Below, in pieces: positions 1 through 8,234 of a stretch of DNA of 64,000 nucleotides. The position numbers were made by a program, and so were the translations under genes. Position 1 is the stretch's first letter. The number at the start of each line of letters is the position of its first letter. Origin of the DNA: Flavobacterium sp. UBA7680 (GTDB lineage Bacteria; Bacteroidota; Bacteroidia; Flavobacteriales; Flavobacteriaceae); the NCBI RefSeq assembly GCF_002482975.1, contig NZ_DLHA01000028.1, positions 289,235 to 353,234 of the forward strand. Reading direction: 5' to 3'. The notes beneath the pieces were generated by a model. That model saw nothing but the letters and a program-made list of their open reading frames with translations, did not search any database and was not told the origin of the DNA.

Positions 1-1219
1 TTCCGGATGAAACTGTTGGCGAAGCTCCGGCAGCAGTTCGCAGTAAATTATAAACCAGCCAAGGCTGTCTTCCTAATTCTGCCGTATACCAGCCTGTTGT
101 ATTGGCAATATACGGAAACGGCATCATAAACATAAGCGACCATAAAATCCATTTGGTTTCAAACAATTTTCCTCTAATTAATTGAAAAAGAGAAAGAGCC
201 ATTAAACCAATAAAAACCGTTCCGAGTCCCACCATAATATGATAGGCATAATACAATCCTGAAATATTTGTTGGATGCAGATCTTCTTCAAACTGATCCA
301 AACCTTTAATTTCCTGATCCCAATTTCCGTAAGTCAGGAAACTCAAAATGTTAGGAACCGCAATTTTATTATCGAGTTTTTTATCTTTTACATCGGGCTG
401 ACCAATTAAAACAATTTCAGAACCTTTCTCTTCGGTATGAAAAATCCCTTCCATTCCGGCAAAAGTTACGGGTTGGTATTTCACCACATTTTTTGCCAGT
501 AAATCTCCTGTCGGAACTGCCACAATAACACTAGAAATCAATCCGAAGATAACTCCCGTTTTAAGGAACAACTTTCCAAAAGAAACATTCTTCTGACTTA
601 AAATATAGAAAGCACCAATTCCGGCAACAACAAAAGAACTTGTCACCAATGAAGCTGCCTGATTGTGCAGATAAGAAGGCCAAAGCCAAGGATTTAAAAA
701 CAAAGCCTGAAAATTATTCAGAACAAATTTTCCGTTTTCGAGAATTTCATAACCCACCGGATTCTGCATCCACGAATGTGTTGCAATAATTAAAAATCCG
801 CTGGCCCAGGAACCAATGCAAATTAATAATCCGGTTACAAAATGCCATTTATGTCCAAGAAGTTTTTCTCCAAATAAAAATATTCCAAGAAAAGAAGATT
901 CGAGAAAGAAAGAAAACATTCCTTCCATTGCAAGGGTTTGTCCAATGATTCCGCCTGTTAATTCGGAAAATTTTGCCCAGTTCGTCCCGAATTGAAATTC
1001 CATTGGAATTCCGGTTACAACACCCATTGCAAAATTCAGAGCGAAGATTTTCATCCAGAAATGAGTGGCGTGATTGTATTGTTCGTCTTTAGTTTTTAGG
1101 TATTTCCATTTGAAGTAAACAATAATGAGCGAAAGACCCATTGTAAGCTGTGGAAAAAGATAATGAAAAGTAATGGTGAACGCGAATTGCATTCGATCAT
1201 AAAAGAGCATTTCTTCCAT
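1..1219 (-). CDS. cydA: Cytochrome bd ubiquinol oxidase subunit I (partial, C-terminus beyond window)
   Basis: About 406 codons are visible from the ATG at 1219 to the window edge, with no stop. The protein is the quinol-oxidising, heme-bearing subunit of the inner-membrane bd oxidase, which reduces O2 with high affinity. Family residues are in register with E. coli numbering: His19 in FHYLFPQL, and Glu99 and Glu107 in AMEGMFSFFLES. A GRQPW motif lies near the visible end, and YAYHIMVGLG carries the expected heme-ligand Met. The quinol loop looks short, as is common outside Proteobacteria. cydB would be expected next, beyond position 1. The family call is secure; the length is unknown. Confidence 0.94.
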   Translation of the reverse strand, partial: MEEMLFYDRMQFAFTITFHYLFPQLTMGLSLIIVYFKWKYLKTKDEQYNHATHFWMKIFALNFAMGVVTGIPMEFQFGTNWAKFSELTGGIIGQTLAMEGMFSFFLESSFLGIFLFGEKLLGHKWHFVTGLLICIGSWASGFLIIATHSWMQNPVGYEILENGKFVLNNFQALFLNPWLWPSYLHNQAASLVTSSFVVAGIGAFYILSQKNVSFGKLFLKTGVIFGLISSVIVAVPTGDLLAKNVVKYQPVTFAGMEGIFHTEEKGSEIVLIGQPDVKDKKLDNKIAVPNILSFLTYGNWDQEIKGLDQFEEDLHPTNISGLYYAYHIMVGLGTVFIGLMALSLFQLIRGKLFETKWILWSLMFMMPFPYIANTTGWYTAELGRQPWLVYNLLRTAAGASPTVSSG

Positions 1220-1246
1220 AAGTGGTAATTTGTTTATGAAGTTCCA

Positions 1247-1254
1247 CAAATTTA
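1247..1254 (-). promoter_or_regulatory. Putative -7 promoter element of cydA
   Basis: On the minus strand this reads TAAATTTG, matching the Bacteroidota -7 consensus TAnnTTTG, 28 bases before the cydA ATG. A clear -33 box was not seen. Confidence 0.45.
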
Positions 1255-1370
1255 ACCATTACAACCCGAATTAATGCCTTTTAAAAAAAGTTTATCACTT
1301 GATATTTGTTAAACTTTTCAACAATTTAAAAGTATAAATAACACTTATACGTATAGCAATTTATCAAAGT

Positions 1371-1485
1371 TTGTCATTTCGACCGAAGGGAGAAATCGCA
1401 CTATCCCGAATTTTCGGGACGCAAACAAAATCGCCAATCTTTGTCGATCATCTTGTGCGATTTCTCCCTTCGGTCGAAATGACAA
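1371..1485. repeat. Long inverted repeat, family F1 copy A (REPIN-like)
   Basis: Two perfect 31-nt arms (1371-1401 and 1455-1485) surround a 53-nt spacer. Each arm is itself a hairpin: outer stem ATTTC/GAAAT, a symmetric GA/GA step, stem CC/GG and a GAA loop. A 10-nt direct repeat, TACGTATAGC, flanks the element at 1348-1357 and 1489-1498. A second copy of the family with a different core lies at 41087-41191. With the next repeat this accounts for most of the 1220-1617 gap, in which no gene is seen. Confidence 0.9.
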
Positions 1486-1510
1486 GATTACGTATAGCTA
1501 TGCGCATTTA

Positions 1511-1591
1511 AACATAGCCCGCGGTTTCAACCGCGGGAAACGTATCGTGATTATGCATGAGTTCCTGCGGTTGAAACCGCAGGCTATGTTT
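1511..1591. repeat. Paired hairpin repeat, family F2 copy 1
   Basis: Two hairpin units sit in inverted orientation. Unit 1 reads AACATAGCC, then a stem around GGTTTCAACC, then GGAAAC (hairpin 1518-1537). Unit 2 is the reverse complement arrangement (hairpin 1564-1583) and ends in GGCTATGTTT. The stems differ between units (CGCGG/CCGCG versus TGCGG/CCGCA) but each pairs perfectly. The related copy is at 12031-12124. Confidence 0.88.
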
Positions 1592-1617
1592 GATTTTGAT
1601 TACGTGGGTATTATTGA

Positions 1618-2208
1618 TTATTTTTCTAAAATCCCTTTTTCAACACTTTCGTTTATCAAACCTTCGGCATAATTCCACAACGATTTTGAACCTTCTTTTA
1701 TAATGCTTTTTTTCTCGTAAACCTTATTATAGTTTACACCAAACTCTTTCCAGGTTCCGCCGTTGTTAGAAGTATTCTGCAGTAAAGGTTCTAATCTGTC
1801 CATAGATCTTGCAAATTTGGCTTCATTCGTTTCTCCAGCTTCAAATTCTTCCCAAATAGCAATTAACTCTTCTGCTTGTTTTTTTGGAAGTAAACCAAAA
1901 ATTCGATTCGCTGCCAATCGTTCTTCATCTGTATTATCATGACTTTTCACTGTATCATAAATAAAAACATCTCCAGCATCGATTTCTACAATATCATGAA
2001 TTAAAACCATTTTCACCACTTTCAAAACATCGATTGGTTCATTAGAGTGTTCTGCCAAAACAATTGCCATTAATGCCAAATGCCAGCTGTGTTCGGCATC
2101 ATTTTCACATCGATCGCTGTTAAACAGCTTCGTTTTACGCTGAATATATTTTACTTTGTCAATTTCTTTTATAAAGGCAATTTGATCTAATAAGTCCGCT
2201 GTATTCAT
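1618..2208 (-). CDS. HD-domain phosphohydrolase, YfbR/HDDC2-like
   Basis: 196 residues. The HD-family metal site is visible as AEHSWH (His40), IHD (His71-Asp72) and EIDAGD (Asp77/Asp80), the arrangement of the YfbR/HDDC2 group of 5'-deoxynucleotidases that dephosphorylate nucleoside monophosphates. Length fits that group. It is a single cytoplasmic gene between repeat-rich gaps, convergent with nothing and divergent from the sulfur cluster. Substrate is inferred from family only. The start at 2208 is the first Met and gives the normal N-terminus. Confidence 0.82.
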   Translation of the reverse strand: MNTADLLDQIAFIKEIDKVKYIQRKTKLFNSDRCENDAEHSWHLALMAIVLAEHSNEPIDVLKVVKMVLIHDIVEIDAGDVFIYDTVKSHDNTDEERLAANRIFGLLPKKQAEELIAIWEEFEAGETNEAKFARSMDRLEPLLQNTSNNGGTWKEFGVNYNKVYEKKSIIKEGSKSLWNYAEGLINESVEKGILEK

Positions 2209-2255
2209 ATCAATAATTTTCGTCAGTTGTAAAATTACGTAGATTTTTTTTTGCC

Positions 2256-2335
2256 ACCATATAAGTTATATAAGTTCATTTTAGCAAAACGCAAATTACA
2301 CGACGCCTTAAATTTACTTATATAACTTATATGGT
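2256..2335. repeat. Inverted repeat, family F12 copy 1
   Basis: Perfect 20-nt arms at 2256-2275 and 2316-2335, beginning ACCATATAAG, enclose 40 nt. The same arm sequence recurs at 53678-53801. It lies between two divergent genes, so a terminator role is unlikely here. Confidence 0.85.
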
Positions 2336-2406
2336 TAAATTTCTATTTTTTACACAAAAATCAAATTTCTGTAACATTAGTCACCTATTTTAAAAGAAAA
2401 CAGAGT

Positions 2407-2414
2407 TATCTTTG
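2407..2414 (+). promoter_or_regulatory. Putative -7 promoter element; decides the start of the next gene
   Basis: TATCTTTG matches TAnnTTTG. It overlaps the first bases of an upstream in-frame TTG (2412), so that TTG cannot be the translation start. The ATG at 2442 is used instead, giving a leader of about 24 nt. Confidence 0.6.
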
Positions 2415-2441
2415 TATTCCCATTATTTTTCAATACATACC

Positions 2442-3857
2442 ATGAAAATAGAACAAATTTACACCGGATGCCTCGCACAAGGTGCATACTATATAACTTC
2501 AAACGGAGAAGCAGCAATTATTGATCCGTTAAGAGAAATCCAACCTTATTTAGATCGTTTAGAACGTGACAATGTTAAACTAAAATACATTTTTGAAACA
2601 CATTTTCACGCTGATTTTGTTTCCGGACATATCGATTTAAGTAAAGAAACAGAAGCTCCAATTGTTTACGGACCAAATGCTGCCTGCGAATTTGAATGCA
2701 TTTCTGCAAAAGACGGACAAGAATTTAAACTCGGAAATGTAACCATAAAAGCATTACATACTCCGGGTCATACAATGGAAAGCACGACTTATTTGTTGAT
2801 TGACCAAGACGGAAAAGATTATGCAATTTTTTCTGGCGATACTTTATTTATAGGCGATGTTGGCCGTCCGGATTTAGCTCAAAAAGCGGAAGGAATGACT
2901 CAGGATCAATTGGCCGGAATTTTATTTCATTCTTTAAGAGATAAAATTATGACGCTGAATGATGACGTCATTGTTTATCCTGCGCATGGAGCGGGAAGTG
3001 CCTGTGGAAAAAACATGAGTAAAGAAACAGTTTCAACTATTGGAAATCAAAAAGCTACTAATTATGCTTTGCGTGCGGATATGACGGAAGCTGAATTTAT
3101 TGAAGAAGTAACGGACGGATTATTGCCTCCACCAGCCTATTTCAGCATGAACGTTGCCATGAACAAACAAGGTTACGAAAGTTTTGAAACGGTTTTACAT
3201 AACGGAATGAAAGCTATTGATGCAAAAGAATTTGAGGCTGTCGCTGAAGAAACCGGAGCTTTAATTTTAGATACACGAAAAAGCGGTGATTTTGCCAAAG
3301 GATTTATTCCACAGTCTATTAATATTGGAATCAACGGTGATTTTGCTCCGTGGGTTGGAACTTTAGTTGGTGATGTAAAACAACCTATTATATTAGTAAC
3401 CGAATTGGGTCTTGAAGAAGAAACGGTTACACGTTTAAGCCGTGTTGGTTTTGATTCGATCATCGGACATTTAGAAGGCGGTTTTGAAGCTTGGGAAAAA
3501 GCTGGTTTTGAAATTGATACCGTTAACCGAATTTCTGCAGAACAATTTGCAAATCAATTTAATATCAAAGAAGATAAAGTTATTGACGTTCGTAAAGAAA
3601 CGGAATACGAAGCAGAACATATTGAAGATGCTTACAGCAAACCTCTTGCTTATATTAATGACTGGGTAAAAGACATTAACCCAAATGAGCATTTTTATCT
3701 GCATTGCGCTGGCGGTTACCGCAGTATGATCGCAGCTTCGATTTTACAGGCACGCGGTTTCAGAAATTTTAGCGAAATTGACGGCGGTTTTGGAGCGATT
3801 TCCAAAACCAATATTCCAAAATCAGATTTTGTCTGCCAAAGTAAGGTTCTAAAATAG
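2442..3857 (+). CDS. CstB-like MBL persulfide dioxygenase with two rhodanese domains
   Basis: 471 residues. The N-terminal metallo-beta-lactamase domain carries the THFHADFVSGH motif (residues 53-63), TPGHT, and SGDTLF followed by VGRPDL, typical of ETHE1/persulfide dioxygenases. Two rhodanese-like domains follow. The first (about residues 265-360) has LVTELG where the catalytic Cys should be, so it looks inactive. The second (about 370-465) has the active-site loop HCAGGYRS. This order (dioxygenase, pseudo-rhodanese, rhodanese) is that of Staphylococcus CstB, which oxidises persulfides and hands on thiosulfate. Two sulfur-family transporters follow, supporting a role in sulfide/persulfide detoxification. 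Confidence 0.85.
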   Translation: MKIEQIYTGCLAQGAYYITSNGEAAIIDPLREIQPYLDRLERDNVKLKYIFETHFHADFVSGHIDLSKETEAPIVYGPNAACEFECISAKDGQEFKLGNVTIKALHTPGHTMESTTYLLIDQDGKDYAIFSGDTLFIGDVGRPDLAQKAEGMTQDQLAGILFHSLRDKIMTLNDDVIVYPAHGAGSACGKNMSKETVSTIGNQKATNYALRADMTEAEFIEEVTDGLLPPPAYFSMNVAMNKQGYESFETVLHNGMKAIDAKEFEAVAEETGALILDTRKSGDFAKGFIPQSINIGINGDFAPWVGTLVGDVKQPIILVTELGLEEETVTRLSRVGFDSIIGHLEGGFEAWEKAGFEIDTVNRISAEQFANQFNIKEDKVIDVRKETEYEAEHIEDAYSKPLAYINDWVKDINPNEHFYLHCAGGYRSMIAASILQARGFRNFSEIDGGFGAISKTNIPKSDFVCQSKVLK

Positions 3858-3858
3858 A

Positions 3859-3968
3859 TTTTGCCACAGATTAAAATGATTAACACAGATTAAAATTAAA
3901 TATAAATTAGCAGGCAGACTTTACAGATAAAAAAGAAATCCTTTTGAATCTGTGAAATCTGTGGCAAA
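3859..3968. repeat. Imperfect inverted repeat, family F9
   Basis: The left arm starts TTTTGCCACAGATT and the right arm (3947-3968) ends in CTGTGGCAAAA. It lies between the dioxygenase and the first YeeE gene. The right arm is the same text as the perfect hairpin at 40393-40443. Confidence 0.75.
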
Positions 3969-3979
3969 AAAACTAACAA

Positions 3980-4549
3980 ATGAATATACTGGAAATTATT
4001 CAAGAGCCTTGGCCTTGGTACGTTGCTGGTCCTTTAATCGGATTGACTGTTCCTATTTTATTGATTATCGGAAATAAATCTTTCGGGATTAGTTCTTCGC
4101 TTCGTCATATTTGTGCGGCTTGTATTCCGGCGAATATTTCATTTTTTAAATACGACTGGAAAAAAGAAAGCTGGAATTTATTTTTTGTTTTGGGAATATT
4201 TCTTGGCGGTGTTATTGCTGCTTACTTTCTTTCAAACCCAAATGACGTTCAAATTACTTCAGAACTTTCACAGCAATTATCATCTTACGGAATAACAGAT
4301 CATTCTGGTTTAGTTCCTTCGCAATTATTTTCGTGGGAAAGTTTATTAACCCTTCGCGGATTCATCATGATTGTTGTTGGCGGATTTTTGGTTGGTTTCG
4401 GAACACGTTACGCGGGCGGATGCACAAGCGGACACGCCATAATGGGATTATCAAATTTACAATGGCCGTCTCTTATTGCTACAATCTGTTTTATGATTGG
4501 CGGTTTTGTAATGTCACTTTTGATTTTACCTTATATTCTTTCACTTTAA
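3980..4549 (+). CDS. YeeE/YedE family half-transporter (first of pair)
   Basis: 189 residues with about five hydrophobic segments. The conserved signature RYAGGCTSGHAIMG (about residues 144-157) contains the Cys used by YeeE/YedE proteins for thiosulfate or other sulfur-compound uptake. Full-length YeeE is roughly twice this size, so this protein and the next are likely two halves acting together in the inner membrane. It follows the persulfide dioxygenase gene and is 10 nt from its partner. The transported species is inferred. Confidence 0.85.
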   Translation: MNILEIIQEPWPWYVAGPLIGLTVPILLIIGNKSFGISSSLRHICAACIPANISFFKYDWKKESWNLFFVLGIFLGGVIAAYFLSNPNDVQITSELSQQLSSYGITDHSGLVPSQLFSWESLLTLRGFIMIVVGGFLVGFGTRYAGGCTSGHAIMGLSNLQWPSLIATICFMIGGFVMSLLILPYILSL

Positions 4550-4559
4550 AATTTCAAAA

Positions 4560-5039
4560 ATGAGCAATTTAGAAAATAAAAATACTGACGGAGAAGGAAT
4601 CAATGCAAGTCATAAAAAAGAATCAGGATTCGCTAATATTAAATATTTAATCGTCGGAATCTTTTTCGGGATTGTATTTGTAAAAGCCGAAATCATCAGT
4701 TGGTTTCGCATTCAGGAAATGTTTCATCTGCAGTCATTCTTTATGTATGGCGTAATTGGAAGCGCAGTTGCTGTGGGTGTTATCTCGGTTTTCATCATTA
4801 AAAAATTCAACATTAAAACGCTTCAGGGCGAGAAAATCGAAATTCAGCCAAAGACTTTCAGCAAAGGACAAATCTATGGCGGATTACTATTTGGTTTTGG
4901 ATGGGCGATTACCGGAGCTTGTCCGGGTCCCCTTTTCGCTCAAATTGGAACTGGTGCAACTGTAATTATTGTGACTTTATTAAGTGCTATTGCAGGAACC
5001 TGGTTTTATGGTTTGATTAAAGACAAACTTCCTCATTAA
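4560..5039 (+). CDS. YeeE/YedE family half-transporter (second of pair, DUF6691-like)
   Basis: 159 residues. An N-terminal polar stretch of about 28 residues is followed by four or five membrane segments. The signature GWAITGACPGPLFAQIG carries the conserved Cys of the C-terminal YeeE half. It is the last gene of the sulfur cluster, and a nested repeat follows. Together with the previous gene it probably forms one thiosulfate-type channel. Confidence 0.83.
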   Translation: MSNLENKNTDGEGINASHKKESGFANIKYLIVGIFFGIVFVKAEIISWFRIQEMFHLQSFFMYGVIGSAVAVGVISVFIIKKFNIKTLQGEKIEIQPKTFSKGQIYGGLLFGFGWAITGACPGPLFAQIGTGATVIIVTLLSAIAGTWFYGLIKDKLPH

Positions 5040-5042
5040 AAT

Positions 5043-5208
5043 TTGTTTCAGGTTTCAGGTTTAAAGTTGATTTAACCGCGAAGCACGCAAAGTTCGCAAA
5101 GTTTATTTATAAAGCTTTGCGAACTTTGCGCTTTATAATAGTCTTGTTTCTAAAAAAACTTGCGCGCTTTGCGGTTAAATGTATTCAACATTAATCAACT
5201 TGAAACAA
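5043..5208. repeat. Triply nested palindrome (families F13 around F10)
   Basis: An outer pair (TTTGTTTCA near 5043; TGAAACAAA near 5200) encloses a middle pair (TTTAACCGCG...; ...GCGGTTAAA, ending near 5178). That encloses an inner hairpin CAAAGTTCGCAAAG / CTTTGCGAACTTTG. It fills most of the 262-nt gap before glpD; no gene is seen there. Confidence 0.8.
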
Positions 5209-5256
5209 ACTTTAACAACTAAGATATTTCTTCATCTAAATCTAATTTCGTTTCGT

Positions 5257-5264
5257 TAAGTTTG
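5257..5264 (+). promoter_or_regulatory. Putative -7 promoter element of glpD
   Basis: TAAGTTTG matches TAnnTTTG, 37 bases before the glpD ATG. No convincing -33 box. Confidence 0.35.
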
Positions 5265-5301
5265 CTTTAAACAATGAATCCCAAAAAATAGAATATAATA
5301 T

Positions 5302-6879
5302 ATGAACCGTTCAGAACAACTATTGATATTAAAGAACACTGAAAAATGGGATGTAATTGTAATTGGAGGCGGAGCCAGCGGTTTAGGAACTGCTCTTGAT
5401 GCTGCAAGCAGAGGATACAAAACAATTTTACTTGAAGCAGTTGATTTTGCAAAAGGAACTTCGAGCAGAAGCACTAAACTGATTCATGGTGGTGTGCGTT
5501 ATCTGGAACAAGGAAATATTCACTTGGTCATAGAAGCACTTAAAGAAAGAGGTTTAATAGCTAAAAATGCAGGTCACTTAGTCAAAAACCAATCTTTTGT
5601 GATTCCAAATTACAATTGGTGGAGCACTTTCATATATACTATTGGGTTAACTGTTTATGATTTATTGGCCGGACGTTTAAGTTTAGGCCGCTCCAAATAT
5701 ATTTCTAAGAAAAAAACAATCGAAATGCTTACTAACGTAGAAGAAGCTGGTTTGCTAAATGGCGTTATTTACCATGATGGACAATTTGATGATTCGCGTT
5801 TAGCCATTAATATTGCTCAGACTGCTGCAGAAAAAGGAGCTTGCATTTTAAACTATACAAAAGTTGTAAATTTAATAAAAGACAATAAAAACCAAGTTAT
5901 TGGTGTTGAAGTAGAAGATCAGGAAACTGGGGATAAATACAATTTAAAAGGTGCTGCAATTATAAATGCTACGGGAGTATTTACAAATGCCATAATGAAA
6001 CTAAACGATACTGTTTATAAAAAATATATTGTTCCGAGCCAAGGGATTCATCTTGTGTTTGATAAATCTTTTTTACCCGGAGATCATGCTTTGATGATTC
6101 CAAAAACAAGTGACGGACGAGTTTTATTTGCAGTACCCTGGCATAACCGAATTGTAGTAGGCACAACAGATACTTTAATTAAAAAACAAAGTTTAGAACC
6201 CGTTGCTTTAGAAAGCGAAATCAAATTTGTATTAGAAACAGCCCAGCACTTTTTAGCAAAAAAACCTACCAGAGCAGATGTTTTATCGGTTTTTGCAGGT
6301 TTACGACCTTTGGCTGCACCCGAAGAAGAGGGCAAAAAAACCAAGGAAGTTTCCAGAAGCCATAAAATTATTGTATCAGAAACTGGTTTAATAACTATTA
6401 CAGGAGGAAAATGGACAACATACAGAAAAATCGCCGAAGACATTATAAACAAAGCAATTACTATTGGCAAACTGCCTAAAAAATCATGTGTTACAGAACA
6501 TCTTCCCATTCATGGAAATAAAACTACGACGACTTTAGATCGAGAAAATCATTTGTATATCTATGGTTCAGACATTCCTAGCATAATCGAATTACAACAA
6601 AACAATCCTGAATTAAACGAAAAAGTACATCCTGATCACGAATTTACTATGGCAGAAGTGCTTTGGGCGATTCGATATGAAATGGCAAGAACTGTAGATG
6701 ATATTTTAGCCAGACGTGTTCGTTTATTGTTTTTAGATGCAAGAGCCGCCATTCAATCTTCAGAAAAAGTAGCAAAACTGCTTGCAAAAGAGCTTGGACA
6801 TGATGAAAACTGGATAAATGACGAAGTTTTAAATTTCAAAAAAACTACAAAGGGCTTTCTTTTGTCCGAATTTCAATAA
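5302..6879 (+). CDS. glpD: Glycerol-3-phosphate dehydrogenase/oxidase, FAD-dependent
   Basis: 525 residues, the usual length. The N-terminal FAD-binding motif is VIGGGASGLGTALDAASRG (about residues 20-38), followed by STKLIHGGVRYLEQG, the family's second signature. C-terminal FAD contacts TGGKWTTYR and the DxxxRR-type C-terminal cap (VDDILARRVRLLF) are present. It oxidises sn-glycerol 3-phosphate to dihydroxyacetone phosphate at the inner membrane, passing electrons to quinone. It stands alone, with no glpF or glpK next to it. Confidence 0.93.
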   Translation: MNRSEQLLILKNTEKWDVIVIGGGASGLGTALDAASRGYKTILLEAVDFAKGTSSRSTKLIHGGVRYLEQGNIHLVIEALKERGLIAKNAGHLVKNQSFVIPNYNWWSTFIYTIGLTVYDLLAGRLSLGRSKYISKKKTIEMLTNVEEAGLLNGVIYHDGQFDDSRLAINIAQTAAEKGACILNYTKVVNLIKDNKNQVIGVEVEDQETGDKYNLKGAAIINATGVFTNAIMKLNDTVYKKYIVPSQGIHLVFDKSFLPGDHALMIPKTSDGRVLFAVPWHNRIVVGTTDTLIKKQSLEPVALESEIKFVLETAQHFLAKKPTRADVLSVFAGLRPLAAPEEEGKKTKEVSRSHKIIVSETGLITITGGKWTTYRKIAEDIINKAITIGKLPKKSCVTEHLPIHGNKTTTTLDRENHLYIYGSDIPSIIELQQNNPELNEKVHPDHEFTMAEVLWAIRYEMARTVDDILARRVRLLFLDARAAIQSSEKVAKLLAKELGHDENWINDEVLNFKKTTKGFLLSEFQ

Positions 6880-7043
6880 ATCTTTTTTAAATTCGATAAA
6901 TTTGATAGAATTTATAACGACAAGTTTAATTTTTAGTTAAATATTTAAAAATCAATATTTTGAAACTAAAAAATATACTATTTTTATTCTAACTTTTTCC
7001 ATTCAGAATTGATGTCATTTTGAATTAACAAAAAATTAACATG

Positions 7044-7089
7044 ACATTTGTATATACAACTATTAAAACTTCTACATTTGTATATACAA
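7044..7089 (+). promoter_or_regulatory. MarR-type double operator overlapping both promoter boxes
   Basis: The 16-mer ACATTTGTATATACAA occurs twice (7044-7059 and 7074-7089). It contains the perfect palindrome TTGTATATACAA (7048-7059 and 7078-7089), whose centres are 30 bp apart, about three helical turns. The first copy overlaps a -33 TTTG (7047-7050). The second overlaps a -7 TACATTTG (7073-7080), 22 nt further on. This suggests autorepression by blocking both boxes. It also shows that the in-frame ATG at 7041 is upstream of transcription and not the start. Confidence 0.78.
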
Positions 7090-7106
7090 ATTATACACTT
7101 ACGACT

Positions 7107-7568
7107 ATGACAATTGAAGAGGTTATTAAAAGTACAGTTAAGATGGATAATGCGAAAAAAGTTATTCTAAATATCATGTACACACAAAATGTGATTCAGG
7201 ATCATTTCAGCGAGTTGATGAAACCGTATGATTTATCCGGAGAGCAATATAATGTATTGCGTATATTAAGAGGACAAAAAGGAAAACCTGCTAATATGTG
7301 TGTGATACAGGAACGTATGCTGGCTAAGACAAGTAATACAACCCGATTAGTAGATAAATTATTGCTGAAAGATTTAGTAACAAGAAATGTCTGTCCGGGA
7401 AACCGACGCAAAATTGAAGTTTTGATTACACAGAAAGGATTAGATATTTTAAAAGAGTTAGACCCAAAGGTAGATGAGCACGAGCGTTTGTTTGCCGAGA
7501 ATATAAGCCAAGAAGAATTAGAATTATTAAACACATTATTAGAAAAATACCGAACCCAACAAAATTAA
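7107..7568 (+). CDS. MarR family transcriptional regulator
   Basis: 153 residues from the ATG at 7107, which lies just after the promoter; an earlier in-frame ATG at 7041 falls inside the operators. The winged-helix DNA-binding region runs through YDLSGEQYNVLRILRG, an NTTRLVDKLLLKDLV recognition helix and the wing around CPGNRRKIEVLITQKG. It is first in an operon, 4 nt before a nitroreductase gene and upstream of a YceI gene. It probably represses this operon through the paired palindromes ahead of it. The inducer is unknown; electrophiles or oxidants are plausible from the family. Confidence 0.88.
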   Translation: MTIEEVIKSTVKMDNAKKVILNIMYTQNVIQDHFSELMKPYDLSGEQYNVLRILRGQKGKPANMCVIQERMLAKTSNTTRLVDKLLLKDLVTRNVCPGNRRKIEVLITQKGLDILKELDPKVDEHERLFAENISQEELELLNTLLEKYRTQQN

Positions 7569-7572
7569 AATT

Positions 7573-8205
7573 ATGAGTACATTATTAGATAATTTAAACT
7601 GGAGATATGCAACTAAAAAATATGATGCATCTAAAAAAGTATCTTCAGCAGATTTAAACACTATAAAAGAAGCTGTTAGATTAAGCGCTTCTTCATACGG
7701 ATTACAACCTTACAGAGTTGTTATTGTAGAAAATCCGGAAATTAGAGAACAATTAAAAGCTGCTGCTTACGGACAAACACAACTTACAGATGCTTCGCAA
7801 ATTTTTGTATTTGCAAATGATGTAAATCTTGGAGCACATTCTGTAGATAGCTATATCAACAATATCAGCGAAACAAGAGGTATTCCTGCTGATGCTTTGG
7901 CTGGATTTGGTGATATGATGAAAGGTACAGTTGCAAACTTATCTGATGATGCTAAAAATACTTGGACAGCAAAACAAACTTATATTGCTTTAGGAACTTT
8001 ATTAGCTGCAGCTTCTGAATTAAAAATTGATGCTACTCCTATGGAAGGTTTCAATGCAGCAGAATTCAACAAAATCTTAGGTTTTGACAAACTTGGCCTA
8101 AGTGCTACAGTAATTGCTGCTGTAGGTTACAGACATACTGAGGATGATACTCAGCATTTTAAAAAAGTTAGAAAATCTAACGAGGAATTATTTATCACTA
8201 TATAA
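7573..8205 (+). CDS. NAD(P)H-dependent nitroreductase family oxidoreductase
   Basis: 210 residues, NfsB/YdgI-like FMN flavoprotein of the nitroreductase fold. RYATKKYD near the N-terminus and SASSYGLQPYRVVIVE (about residues 37-52) form the usual FMN/substrate region. Such enzymes reduce nitroaromatics, quinones or other electrophiles; the real substrate is not known. It is co-transcribed with the MarR gene 4 nt upstream. Confidence 0.88.
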   Translation: MSTLLDNLNWRYATKKYDASKKVSSADLNTIKEAVRLSASSYGLQPYRVVIVENPEIREQLKAAAYGQTQLTDASQIFVFANDVNLGAHSVDSYINNISETRGIPADALAGFGDMMKGTVANLSDDAKNTWTAKQTYIALGTLLAAASELKIDATPMEGFNAAEFNKILGFDKLGLSATVIAAVGYRHTEDDTQHFKKVRKSNEELFITI

Positions 8206-8234
8206 TTATTATTAATCAAATTCAATTTTACAAC

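Noticed and set aside
6084..6509. 141-codon open frame on the minus strand inside glpD
   Set aside because: It is a shadow of a well-conserved gene with no start signal or recognisable motif.
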